A DNA stretch of 19,495 nucleotides from JAPUDS01 sp050258575. GTDB taxonomy: Bacteria > Patescibacteriota > Saccharimonadia > Saccharimonadales > Saccharimonadaceae. Numbering within the stretch: position 1 is the stretch's first letter; the number at the start of each line of letters is the position of its first letter. This document shows, one piece after another, positions 1-6,608 of the stretch. The notes under the pieces are model-generated. The model saw only the letters and a program-made list of their open reading frames with translations. It had not been told where the DNA came from and did not search any database. The DNA is taken from the NCBI GenBank assembly GCA_050258575.1, contig JBLMYZ010000012.1, forward strand, positions 1 through 19,495. Direction: 5' to 3'. The position numbers and the translations under genes were made by a program.

Positions 1-339
1 AACCGCCTGATAGTATCGGTCGTAGTACAACTGGTAGTATTGCTGCCATGCCGTGTGATACTGACGCCACTGTTCGTTGACGGCAGCGTTGTCCTGGTGC
101 GCGGCGGCGTCTTCGGCGTCAGAGTGAGTCATTTCGTACGGGCTATCGTCGTCAGTTGACTGCTCGGCTAGCTGCGCGGTAGGTGCGGCAGCAGTAGCGT
201 GTTCGTTGGGTTGCGGCGTGCCGTAGAGTGCGTCGAGTTGTTGACGTGCCAGATCAGCAGCAGCTTGGCGGCTGGCATCATTTGACGACCCTCCCTGTTG
301 GGGTGTTTGTCCTGCTGACTGGTCAGAATTTGGTTGCAT
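1..339 (-). CDS. Hypothetical Gln/Tyr-rich protein, N-terminal part (runs off left edge)
   Basis: The frame is open for 113 codons from the ATG at 339 to the window edge, so the C-terminus is missing. The visible part is hydrophilic and of low complexity: a Gln/Ser/Ala-rich start, an acidic middle (residues about 60-80), then a Trp/Gln/Tyr-rich stretch in which aromatic pairs recur every 3-4 residues (WQQYYQLYYDRYY). There is no signal peptide or membrane segment in the visible part. I do not recognise the family. My recollection, not checked, is that similar aromatic-repeat N-termini precede membrane or wall domains in Saccharibacteria proteins. A TACAAT box 10 bases before the ATG, inside a perfect palindrome, is a likely promoter. 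Coding is supported by the unbroken frame and by the promoter placement. Confidence 0.6.
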   Translation of the reverse strand, partial: MQPNSDQSAGQTPQQGGSSNDASRQAAADLARQQLDALYGTPQPNEHATAAAPTAQLAEQSTDDDSPYEMTHSDAEDAAAHQDNAAVNEQWRQYHTAWQQYYQLYYDRYYQAV

Positions 340-347
340 ACTGCTTT

Positions 348-361
348 CTATTGTACAATAG
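348..361 (-). promoter_or_regulatory. -10 box inside a 14-bp palindrome
   Basis: CTATTGTACAATAG is its own reverse complement. Read on the minus strand it contains TACAAT (355-350), ending 10 bases before the ATG at 339. The palindrome could be an operator for a dimeric repressor or a chance property of the -10 box; the sequence alone does not decide. Confidence 0.4.
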
Positions 362-525
362 CACGTAGCTTCGTAGCAAAGCGGTTGCATGCAAGCGACC
401 AAATAAGTAAAACTAACCCAGTTAAATGATACAGATTAGGCTCCTGACGGAGTCATTTTATGGTTTGACTCCAATTCTGACTCCTTTGCGAACGGATACG
501 GGCGTAAATCAGCGTACAATTATCG

Positions 526-798
526 TTAATCTTTCCAATTCCACCATTTGAGCTTTTCTGGGTCGTGGTCGGTGTTTTCAGCATAATAAACTGCACAACG
601 GAAAACATATAAAACACAGCGATCAATATGACAGCCCGTGTGCGCCATGAGTTGTTAATACATCGTTTCTGGGTCTTTGTTCTGTAAATCGCTGACTGAG
701 TAAATACCTAATTTGTACAAGTCCATGGCGAGGCTTTTCCCTACGCCAGGTATAACCTGAAGAGATGTAATGCTTTCTAGAATAGGCTTCGTGCTCAT
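526..798 (-). pseudogene. Cdd1-like helix-hairpin-helix gene interrupted by one in-frame TAA
   Basis: The minus-strand frame starting at the ATG at 798 encodes a helix-hairpin-helix segment (LQVIPGVGKSLAMDLYKLGI) and DLQNKDPETMY. It then meets TAA at 657-655 and continues in the same frame to TAA at 528-526. The second half contains DRCVLYVFRCAVYYA and ends KWWNWKD. Both halves together match, from memory, the small 'pathogenicity locus' Cdd1/HhH family of about 90 residues, in which Glu or a similar residue usually stands at the stop position. One base change (for example GAA to TAA) explains the break, and there is no frameshift. The promoter box at 806-811 is intact. It could be a recent pseudogene, a sequencing error, or two pieces with restart at the ATG at 648. 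The family's biochemical role is not established; the HhH fold suggests DNA binding. Confidence 0.75.
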
Positions 799-805
799 TA
801 TGTAA

Positions 806-811
806 AGTATA
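806..811 (-). promoter_or_regulatory. -10 box of the Cdd1-like gene (leaderless type)
   Basis: TGC precedes TATACT on the minus strand, giving an extended -10. It ends 7 bases before the ATG at 798, so the first transcribed base should be at or next to the start codon. No Shine-Dalgarno site fits in between. Confidence 0.6.
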
Positions 812-813
812 GC

Positions 814-843
814 AAAACAAAAACTGAGCATAATGCTCAGTTT
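814..843 (-). terminator. Intrinsic terminator of tRNA-Leu
   Basis: A perfect 10-bp inverted repeat (821-830 with 834-843, 3-base loop) is followed on the minus strand by TTTTTGTTTT. It starts 14 bases downstream of the tRNA CCA end and stops just before the promoter of the next gene. Confidence 0.85.
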
Positions 844-856
844 CGATACTAGCTAT

Positions 857-943
857 TGGTACCGCGGGCCGGACTTGAACCGGCACGGGCATAATGCCCA
901 AGAGATTTTGAGTCTCTCATGTCTACCATTCCATCACCGCGGC
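857..943 (-). tRNA. tRNA-Leu (anticodon CAA)
   Basis: The 87-base cloverleaf reads on the minus strand. The acceptor stem GCCGCGG pairs with CCGCGGT, with a G-U first pair. The anticodon stem AGAGA/TCTCT encloses loop CTCAAAA, giving anticodon CAA. The long variable arm GGGCA/TGCCC is typical of class II tRNAs, and the T arm is GCCGG-TTCAAGT-CCGGC. The discriminator base is A and the CCA end is encoded. It reads UUG codons. It has its own -10 box and terminator, so it is transcribed alone. Confidence 0.97.
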
Positions 944-952
944 ATGGCAAAA

Positions 953-958
953 AGTATA
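953..958 (-). promoter_or_regulatory. -10 box of tRNA-Leu
   Basis: TATACT on the minus strand ends 9 bases before the mature tRNA 5' end at 943, so the primary transcript would carry almost no 5' leader for RNase P to remove. It lies just downstream of the stop codon at 975. Confidence 0.6.
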
Positions 959-974
959 GCTTATAGCCAGCCGT

Positions 975-1772
975 TTATGCAAGCGTCGCCTCTATGAAAC
1001 TAGTTGCAACGGCTTCGAGCGGCGTAGTTGGCGACCACAGGAGGTAACAGGCGGCGCGGGTGGCAGTGACGCCGCGCCAGATTGCCATGGGCTCGGCGAA
1101 CTCCTGCGTCACGACTTCTCCGTTGTGTGCTACGATGAGTTGGTTCTGGTGAAACGTGACGACGCTCGCCGGATACGTGATGGTAAATTTGTGTAGCGCC
1201 TCAACTAGCTGCATGAGCTGCATTGAAAAGCTGAGGATTTTCGGGTAGTAAACAGATTGAAACAATTTTTGCAGCTGGGCGAAACTCATAACCAGGGTGG
1301 TGCGCTCGCGCTGTACTAGCCGTTCGGCGACCGGACGAAAGAGCTCGACTGCGTCACGGGTGACGACTAAATGACCAGTGTAGGTGTCCAGTAACCGTTC
1401 GAGCGCCATGGCGGTTTCGCTGTTTCGCCCCATGTCGCCGACTAGCAAACAGACGTCTGCCCAGTTAGCAGCCGCGATGATTTCGGGTATGGCGTCACGG
1501 CTAAACCCGCCCGAGGTGTTGCTAGGGATAAACACCGCCTCAGTGATACTGCTTGGCACAGCTTGTTGCAACGCGTCTGGCAGCACGGCGCGAACCTGCC
1601 CCGCTCCTAGCTCGGCAGCGACTCGGTAGCCGTCGTTCACAGCCGCAAAGCCGAGTTTGTTGCCGCCAACGATAGCCAGTTTCCCGGCGTGCGAGCGCTG
1701 CTCGGGCCGACTCCATTCGACGTCAGGGAACAACGGTTTAGTAGATAATTGTTTCTGCCAGTACGATGTCAT
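975..1772 (-). CDS. NAD(P)H-hydrate dehydratase-like (ribokinase-fold) protein, probably divergent
   Basis: The 265-residue protein has a segment at about 29-60 (HAGKLAIVGGN, then LGAGQVRAVLPDAL) that resembles the start of the ADP/ATP-dependent NAD(P)HX dehydratase domain (NnrD/YjeF C-terminal), which repairs hydrated NAD(P)H. A second similar stretch is ADVCLLVGDMGRNSET. Oddly, the GTGD motif that carries the catalytic Asp in this fold is not seen in the C-terminal third, and the usual TPHxxE region is also replaced. Function is therefore uncertain: it may be a degenerate or re-purposed paralogue. The start at 1772 has AAGGG just upstream and overlaps the HAD gene's 3' end by 35 bases, so the two are cotranscribed. 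Confidence 0.65.
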   Translation of the reverse strand: MTSYWQKQLSTKPLFPDVEWSRPEQRSHAGKLAIVGGNKLGFAAVNDGYRVAAELGAGQVRAVLPDALQQAVPSSITEAVFIPSNTSGGFSRDAIPEIIAAANWADVCLLVGDMGRNSETAMALERLLDTYTGHLVVTRDAVELFRPVAERLVQRERTTLVMSFAQLQKLFQSVYYPKILSFSMQLMQLVEALHKFTITYPASVVTFHQNQLIVAHNGEVVTQEFAEPMAIWRGVTATRAACYLLWSPTTPLEAVATSFIEATLA

Positions 1773-2487
1773 CGCCCTTTTTCTCCAGCTTGTACGCGAT
1801 ATTTTTTCGTTCGATTACGACGGTCCAACCGTCCTTTTTAGCTCGTTCAAATAGCTCAGGGTCAGGGTTGAACGCGATTGGCGTTTCAACCAGTTCGAGC
1901 ATTTTTACGTCCCAGCGGCTATCGCCCACGCCTACGCTTCCAGCAAGCGAGTGGACTGGGTAGTCACTGAGAAATTGTCGTAAAATAACGTCTTTTTGGT
2001 TGTAAACGACATCGACATCACCGGAAAATTTGCCATTTTCTACGAGGTACTTTTCGCCGTAACAGACATCAAAACCATACTTTTTGGTAAAGATCTCCGC
2101 GATTTCGTGTTGCGAACCGGTGATGGCGACTAACGTATACCCTTCCTTTTTTAGCTTTTTCAGCAACTGAAGCGTGTATGCATACACTTTGTGTCCTTCG
2201 TTATCGACAACCGCCTGACAGGCTGAAAGATATTGTTCATACTTGAGATCCTTGAGGTTGTCTAAAAACGCATGCACGACTGGTTCGGAAAAATCCTGCC
2301 AACTTGTTTCCCGGCCTTTCCATTGACGATATTTTTTGTCTATTTCGTTGGCGACTTCTTCTGGAAATGCGCCGCGGTTGCGTAACTCGAAAACGACCGA
2401 GTAGAACAGCTGCCAGCGAAACAGCGTCCCGTCAATATCAAATACGGCAAAACGCTGAGGGGATACAATCTGTTTTTGTGATGTCAT
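1738..2487 (-). CDS. HAD-superfamily phosphatase (SerB-like, HAD-IB type)
   Basis: The 249-residue protein carries all four HAD motifs: DIDGT (17-21; Asp17 nucleophile, Asp19 general acid/base), Thr123 in AITGSQ, Lys165, and GVGDSRWD (186-193; Mg-binding Asp). The helical cap insert between motifs I and II fits the SerB-like type with a C1 cap. Such enzymes remove phosphate from small metabolites; the substrate cannot be read from the sequence, and phosphoserine is only one option. The start at 2487 lies 6 bases from the TATACT box at 2494-2499, so the mRNA is probably leaderless. It is first in an operon with the NnrD-like gene, and the overlap suggests coupled translation. The pairing may hint at metabolite repair. 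Confidence 0.85.
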   Translation of the reverse strand: MTSQKQIVSPQRFAVFDIDGTLFRWQLFYSVVFELRNRGAFPEEVANEIDKKYRQWKGRETSWQDFSEPVVHAFLDNLKDLKYEQYLSACQAVVDNEGHKVYAYTLQLLKKLKKEGYTLVAITGSQHEIAEIFTKKYGFDVCYGEKYLVENGKFSGDVDVVYNQKDVILRQFLSDYPVHSLAGSVGVGDSRWDVKMLELVETPIAFNPDPELFERAKKDGWTVVIERKNIAYKLEKKGDDIVLAETIIY

Positions 2488-2493
2488 AACTCT

Positions 2494-2499
2494 AGTATA
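2494..2499 (-). promoter_or_regulatory. -10 box of HAD phosphatase gene (leaderless type)
   Basis: TATACT on the minus strand ends 6 bases before the ATG at 2487, which predicts transcription starting at the start codon. It sits between the end of the upstream operon (2519) and the HAD gene. Confidence 0.6.
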
Positions 2500-2518
2500 T
2501 CAGTAAGCGTGTTGTTCA

Positions 2519-2761
2519 CTAGTCGTTCTCTTGATAGTAACGCGGTGCGCCGGTGATAACATGGTATTTGTCGTCGAGAAGCTGTAGCGTGCGGATCGCA
2601 AAAGCCGCGATGTCGCGTTGTTCTGGCGTGAGCGGTGGCCGCGGTATGTCCTCAAGAGATTGCAAGGCATCGAAGCGTGCTTCGCCAATAGCAACAAGTT
2701 GTTGCTCCGGAGACCTCACGAACTGCTCGATACGCCGCAATACGTCAGAAGGTATTTCCAC
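2519..2761 (-). CDS. Small hypothetical protein (80 aa)
   Basis: It starts with GTG at 2761, with an AGGGG ribosome-binding site upstream, and overlaps the 3' end of the guanylate-kinase-like gene by 17 bases. This makes it the last gene of the xth-pip-kinase operon. The product is hydrophilic and mostly helical, with a Pro-rich turn (IPRPPLTPEQ) in the middle. It has no membrane segment, cysteine motif or known domain that I recognise. Coding is supported by the Shine-Dalgarno site, the overlap and the operon position; function is unknown. Confidence 0.6.
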   Translation of the reverse strand: MEIPSDVLRRIEQFVRSPEQQLVAIGEARFDALQSLEDIPRPPLTPEQRDIAAFAIRTLQLLDDKYHVITGAPRYYQEND

Positions 2762-3479
2762 TGCCGCCCCTGTTCATTAGTTGTTTGATTGACGTGAGCA
2801 GTTGACCAGCACGCGCCACAGCAGCTTCGTTGAGTCGCGGAGGTTGAGCGAGTGCCTCATGCAGGCGCTGAGCGTTGGCAGTGAGGTCGCCGTAGTCTTT
2901 TTCAAACCAAACCATGCGTTCTGCGTGGTCCAGACACCACTCGAGCGATAACCGCGCCTCGGCGAGCCGTTTTTGCAGCTCCTCGGGGGTAAAACCTATG
3001 GCCATCAGGGCATTTTTCCAGCCGTCGACTTCCGGAACAATCGCCACGGTTCGGAGTTGACCAAAACCAATGCTTTCGAGTTTTTCGATGACACTTGACA
3101 GCATAGGTGCGAGGTTGATTTTGTCGAGGTCGTAGCTGTCGGGTTTTGTGCCGTAGAGATCGCCTTTTGTGGGGTGAACCGTGTACTGGACGTAGTTTCC
3201 TTTTTCGATATCTTCAAGTTCATGGTCCAAGTCGGTCACGAAATGCATGGATTCTGGAGTCTCGTGAGGGCGCATGACGCGCGAGGTGTAGGATACGACT
3301 GAGTAGTATTTGTCAGGATATAGGCGTATCAGTTCGTTTATGAGGGCGCTTTTGCCTGCCTGAGTGATACCAACGACAGCTACGAGATCAATCTTCTCGA
3401 CAAATACCTGTATTTCTGGGTTAGCATGGTAGTCAGGCTGGTTTCGTTTAGCTTTTTCGAGTCGTTGGTTATTATGCAT
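2745..3479 (-). CDS. Guanylate kinase-like P-loop protein
   Basis: The 244-residue protein has a P-loop GITQAGKS (37-44), then YTSRVMRPHE (64-73), which corresponds to the GMP-binding Ser-Arg-x-x-Arg segment of guanylate kinases. A region around 94-111 ends in YGT, like the YG(T/V) of that family. Guanylate kinase phosphorylates GMP to GDP with ATP. The protein is longer than a usual bacterial Gmk (about 200 residues), with a polar 30-residue N-terminal extension and a helical C-terminal tail, so it may be a paralogue with another substrate. The start is 3 bases after the pip stop codon, so it is within the operon. No Shine-Dalgarno site is obvious, so translation probably depends on coupling. 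Confidence 0.7.
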   Translation of the reverse strand: MHNNQRLEKAKRNQPDYHANPEIQVFVEKIDLVAVVGITQAGKSALINELIRLYPDKYYSVVSYTSRVMRPHETPESMHFVTDLDHELEDIEKGNYVQYTVHPTKGDLYGTKPDSYDLDKINLAPMLSSVIEKLESIGFGQLRTVAIVPEVDGWKNALMAIGFTPEELQKRLAEARLSLEWCLDHAERMVWFEKDYGDLTANAQRLHEALAQPPRLNEAAVARAGQLLTSIKQLMNRGGSGNTF

Positions 3480-3482
3480 GGG

Positions 3483-4400
3483 CTATTTCGTCAAGTTTTT
3501 ATAAATCAACTGAAAAGCAGTTACACTCTCGTGCTCAGCGGAATGTCCCGCTTGTACCATAGTTAGGCTGCTATCATTTACTAATTGAGAAAGCTCGAAG
3601 GCAGTAGTGGGTGGGCAGACAAAATCATATCGTCCCTGAACGATATATAGTGGCATAGTGAGTTTGGTAGCATTTTTAAAAATATATCGATCGGGCATGA
3701 AGCAATGCTTTGCCATGTAACGCATCTCGATGAACATGCCGGTTGGGTCAAAATCTTTTGCAGGCGTTGGGACATGACGGTCGTTCAAGGAGATTAGCCC
3801 CGCTTCCATGTCGCCAAAAATCTGGATCGACTCGGTCGCCGCTATTGGATCCTTGCCGAAAGCTCGCTCAAAATGGTAATCGCTTGGATGTTCGGCGTAT
3901 TTTTTAGGTACGGTCGAGGCATACCATTGCCATAGATCCGGGAAATGCGTGCGCCAACCGCCATCGTTCATATAGGCGTCTTCAGCACGGCTCGATGTCC
4001 AGACTCCTCCGACAACTACCGCTTTCACTCTGTTTGGATTATTTATAGCGTAATAGAGAGACAGCGTACTACCCCAGCTATTGCCGGTAATAACAAATTT
4101 TTTAATACCGAGTTTGTCGGCTATAGTCGTGATGTCGCTAGCTAGATCTTGTGTGGTGTTGTGGTGCCATCTGCCTTTTGGCATGCTCTGTCCGCTGCCG
4201 CGCTGGTCGTGAAAGATGACGCGCTGGGTTTTTGGGTTAAACGGTTGCTTGTGCTTGTCTTTACAACTGCCCCCTGGGCCGCCGTGCATGAAGAAAAAGA
4301 CAGTTTTAGCGTCTTTGTTACCCCAGTCGTGAACCCATAGTTCGTGCCCATGACTAACCGGAAGCATAAATATTTGGTTGGTGTATTGGTCGGGCGTCAT
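3483..4400 (-). CDS. pip: Proline iminopeptidase (alpha/beta hydrolase, peptidase family S33)
   Basis: The 305-residue protein shows HGGPGG (39-44, oxyanion hole), FHDQRGSGQS (63-72, family hallmark), nucleophile Ser108 in GNSWGS, acid Asp259 in GRYDFVCPP and His286 in AGHSAEH. This is the complete triad of prolyl aminopeptidases, which release N-terminal proline from peptides in the cytoplasm. The chosen ATG at 4400 overlaps the stop codon of xth (ATGA). A longer in-frame start at 4550 would lie deep inside xth and its extra 50 residues look like out-of-frame Arg-rich read. A peptidase of this kind suits a host-dependent organism that salvages amino acids from peptides. Confidence 0.9.
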   Translation of the reverse strand: MTPDQYTNQIFMLPVSHGHELWVHDWGNKDAKTVFFFMHGGPGGSCKDKHKQPFNPKTQRVIFHDQRGSGQSMPKGRWHHNTTQDLASDITTIADKLGIKKFVITGNSWGSTLSLYYAINNPNRVKAVVVGGVWTSSRAEDAYMNDGGWRTHFPDLWQWYASTVPKKYAEHPSDYHFERAFGKDPIAATESIQIFGDMEAGLISLNDRHVPTPAKDFDPTGMFIEMRYMAKHCFMPDRYIFKNATKLTMPLYIVQGRYDFVCPPTTAFELSQLVNDSSLTMVQAGHSAEHESVTAFQLIYKNLTK

Positions 4401-5191
4401 AGCTCGATACTCACTGGGCAGTGGTCTGAACCCATGACGTCGGCATGAATTTGCTGGTTTTTGACGCGCGCGGCGATGTCGCGGCTGGCCAGCCAGTAGT
4501 CGATACGCCAACCGACGTTGCGGGCACGAGCATTCGCCCAGTGTGTCCACCAGGTGTAAGCGCCGGTTTTTTCGGGGTAAGCGGCGCGGTAGGTGTCGAC
4601 AAAACCGGCGTCGAGATAGTCAGCAAAGCGTTCGCGCTCTTCGTTCGTAAAGCCATGTTTGCCAATATTTGCTTTCGGGTTTGCCAGGTCAATCTCGGCA
4701 TGCGCCACGTTCATGTCGCCGCAGTACAGCACTGGCTTAGCCGACTCAAGCTGCTTTAAATACGCCAACATCGCCCTGTCCCACGTGTCGTAGCGCAGAG
4801 ACAAACGGCTGAGATCGCCTTTGCTGTTCGGCGTGTAGCAGGTCACGACCCAAAAATCATCAAATTCGGCCGCGATCACCCTGCCCTCGTCGTTCGGATT
4901 GCCATAATTGTCGCCAGTCACGGTATACTTTTCGACAATATCTGCCGGGAGCCCGTCGACATACTGGAGTGCCGGGGTTTTACTAAAAATCGCCGTACCA
5001 CTGTAGCCTTTTTTGACGGCGCTGAAAAAATGTTCCTCGTACTGCGGCAGATCAAGCTCAACCTGTCCGCGCTCGGCTTTGGTCTCTTGCAAGCACAAAA
5101 TGTCCGGATCATGCTCGGCGATAAACTGCTGCAAAGAGCCTTTGTTCAACACCGCCCGAATCCCGTTGACGTTCCAACTGTATAACTTCAT
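4397..5191 (-). CDS. xth: Exodeoxyribonuclease III (AP endonuclease)
   Basis: The 264-residue protein starts MKLYSWNVNGIRA, with Asn7 in the conserved position, and has LQETK (metal-binding Glu), GDMNVAH (Asp/Asn pair), a WRIDYW motif and a C-terminal GSDHCP with the catalytic Asp-His. These are the hallmarks of the ExoIII/APE1 family, which cuts DNA at abasic sites and removes 3' blocks in base excision repair. An in-frame ATG at 5200 exists, but it overlaps the TATAAT -10 box (5204-5199). The ATG at 5191, 7 bases downstream of that box, is therefore the likely start, giving a leaderless mRNA. It is the first gene of a four-gene operon. Confidence 0.93.
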   Translation of the reverse strand: MKLYSWNVNGIRAVLNKGSLQQFIAEHDPDILCLQETKAERGQVELDLPQYEEHFFSAVKKGYSGTAIFSKTPALQYVDGLPADIVEKYTVTGDNYGNPNDEGRVIAAEFDDFWVVTCYTPNSKGDLSRLSLRYDTWDRAMLAYLKQLESAKPVLYCGDMNVAHAEIDLANPKANIGKHGFTNEERERFADYLDAGFVDTYRAAYPEKTGAYTWWTHWANARARNVGWRIDYWLASRDIAARVKNQQIHADVMGSDHCPVSIEL

Positions 5192-5198
5192 GTAGTCC

Positions 5199-5204
5199 AT
5201 TATA
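5199..5204 (-). promoter_or_regulatory. -10 box of xth operon (leaderless type)
   Basis: TATAAT on the minus strand ends 7 bases before the ATG at 5191. Its upstream part overlaps the start of the divergent kinase gene, whose own -10 box is only 9 bp away. Confidence 0.65.
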
Positions 5205-5213
5205 GCAGCGTGT

Positions 5214-5219
5214 TATAGT
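5214..5219 (+). promoter_or_regulatory. -10 box of cytidylate-kinase-like gene
   Basis: TATAGT ends 8 bases before the ATG at 5228. It is back to back with the xth -10 box, so two RNA polymerases cannot occupy both promoters at once. Confidence 0.5.
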
Positions 5220-5227
5220 AGATATCG

Positions 5228-6106
5228 ATGAATAACTACCGCTTTGATCGGCCACTCGAAAAACCAAAATACATCACCGTTCAAGGCCAGGCGCGCGGAG
5301 GTAAAGGTAGTTTAGTGCGCTCGCTCGTTGCGAAACTGGAAAAAGAATTCCGCGTGTTAGCCATAGACCAAGGGATGAAGTTCCGTGTATTCGCATATCT
5401 TGCGTTGCAAGACCACATAGACTATGAAGATTTGAGTGAGATTCGCCGTTTCGTCATGGACGAAGGCAACCATCAGCGTGTTTTGATAGCTCTGCAAGAA
5501 GCGGCGAAACTCTCGAAACCGGAAGTTGATGATATGTATTACAGGCATGAAATCAGCAATGTCGCGGGCATGTTTGGTAAAGTTTCCGAGACGCACGAGG
5601 TAGTAGTTGGAATTCTTCTTGACGAGGTTCGGGCTGCGCAGGCTGAGTATGACATCGTTGTTGTCGATGGTCGCGCGATGTATGAATATGGCAAGCAGCT
5701 CGCAAAAGAAGGTGTCATTGACTATGTTCTAGCGGTTGACGTGTTGTGCGAGCCGCTGACGGCGGCGCGGCGCGTCACCGGTATTTTCGAACCGGTCGAA
5801 AAGTTGTCGCAAAACGAGCTAATCCAGCTAATTTACACCACCCAGGATATTTCGCGGCGCAATAGCTCCGATGCCCGTCGCAAACGCGACCCCTCAGTAT
5901 ACTTGCATGAAGCGTTTGAATTCGATGTACTGCACGTGCCAGGACATGACAGCGAGTTTGCTCGTATGGTTGACAAGGTTGCGGAGGTTGGCGTGCTATC
6001 GCTGGACAACTCGTTTACGCGCAGTGTCGAACAGTTTACCGAACCGGCAGTGCGGTTGATATATGAGGTGGTGGCAAACCGCAAAAACCGTACGCAGACT
6101 ACGTGA
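5228..6106 (+). CDS. Cytidylate kinase-like P-loop protein
   Basis: The 292-residue protein begins with ITVQGQARGGKGS (P-loop at 20-28). A DQGMKFRVFAYLAL segment follows (47-60) that matches the Asp-Thr-Gly-x-x-Tyr-Arg region after the P-loop of bacterial (d)CMP kinases. Later come VVDGRAMYEYG, corresponding to the DGRD motif, and an Arg-rich SSDARRKRDPS lid region. CMP kinase makes CDP from CMP. Length is above the usual about 220 residues because of insertions in the middle. The central part is diverged, so substrate preference is open. It is divergent from the xth operon and convergent with smpB, with a 12-base gap and no visible terminator. Confidence 0.7.
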   Translation: MNNYRFDRPLEKPKYITVQGQARGGKGSLVRSLVAKLEKEFRVLAIDQGMKFRVFAYLALQDHIDYEDLSEIRRFVMDEGNHQRVLIALQEAAKLSKPEVDDMYYRHEISNVAGMFGKVSETHEVVVGILLDEVRAAQAEYDIVVVDGRAMYEYGKQLAKEGVIDYVLAVDVLCEPLTAARRVTGIFEPVEKLSQNELIQLIYTTQDISRRNSSDARRKRDPSVYLHEAFEFDVLHVPGHDSEFARMVDKVAEVGVLSLDNSFTRSVEQFTEPAVRLIYEVVANRKNRTQTT

Positions 6107-6118
6107 GACTGCTACTGA

Positions 6119-6571
6119 CTACTGCTTTTTTCGTTCCCTTTCCATGTCGCGTTGCTTGATCGCGTCGCGCTTGTCCCAGCGTTTCTTGCCCTTAGCGAGC
6201 GCAATGACGAGTTTGATGTACCGGCCTTGCGTGAGCAGTTTCGTCGGGACAATCGTCATACCTTGTTTTTTCGCCACCTCAAAACGCTCGATTTCTTTGC
6301 GATGAGCAAGGAGCTGCCGATCACGGTCATCGACAGATTTTACACCGCCGCCTTTTTGGTTATGAACCACGCTAAATGAGGCGTTATGGAGTGTCAGGCG
6401 GCCCTGTTTGGCCGACACATAAGCACCTCGTAGTTGCACGTGACCCAGGCGCGCCGCTCGTGTTTCCTGTCCAGTGAGACTGAGTCCGACGACGAGTTCC
6501 TCGCCCAACGTGTACTCAAACCGCGCGCGGCGGTTGACGATTGGACTTGGTGTACGAGCGGACTTTTTCAT
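6119..6571 (-). CDS. smpB: SsrA (tmRNA)-binding protein SmpB
   Basis: The 150-residue protein has NRRARFEYTLGEELVVGLSL near the N-terminus, then TGQETRAARLGHVQLRGAYV (the SmpB core), LLAHRKEI, and GMTIVPTKL. It ends with LALAKGKKRWDKRDAIKQRD and a basic tail, exactly the SmpB pattern. SmpB delivers tmRNA to stalled ribosomes in trans-translation, and the basic C-terminal tail enters the mRNA channel. The ATG at 6571 is chosen over one at 6613 because a TATACT box ends 7 bases upstream of it and the longer start would lie beyond the promoter. No ssrA gene is seen in the window. Confidence 0.95.
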   Translation of the reverse strand: MKKSARTPSPIVNRRARFEYTLGEELVVGLSLTGQETRAARLGHVQLRGAYVSAKQGRLTLHNASFSVVHNQKGGGVKSVDDRDRQLLAHRKEIERFEVAKKQGMTIVPTKLLTQGRYIKLVIALAKGKKRWDKRDAIKQRDMERERKKQ

Positions 6572-6578
6572 GAGGTAC

Positions 6579-6608
6579 AGTATACCAAACTCGGGGTGAA
6601 CTTGACAA
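6579..6608 (-). promoter_or_regulatory. smpB promoter (leaderless type)
   Basis: On the minus strand TTGTCA (6608-6603), an 18-base spacer and TATACT (6584-6579) form a near-consensus sigma70 promoter. The box ends 7 bases before the smpB ATG. Its -35 element occupies almost the same base pairs as the -35 element of the rightward promoter. Confidence 0.65.

Noticed and set aside
623..901. Minus-strand open frame of 92 codons
   Set aside because: It covers the tRNA-Leu and its terminator and runs out of frame over the Cdd1-like gene.
857..943. G-U first pair of the tRNA-Leu acceptor stem as a defect
   Set aside because: From memory, some normal bacterial tRNA-Leu also have G1-U72, so it is not evidence of a pseudo-tRNA.
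4401..4550. 50-residue N-terminal extension of the proline iminopeptidase frame
   Set aside because: It lies wholly within xth in another frame; the ATG overlapping the xth stop gives the normal family length.
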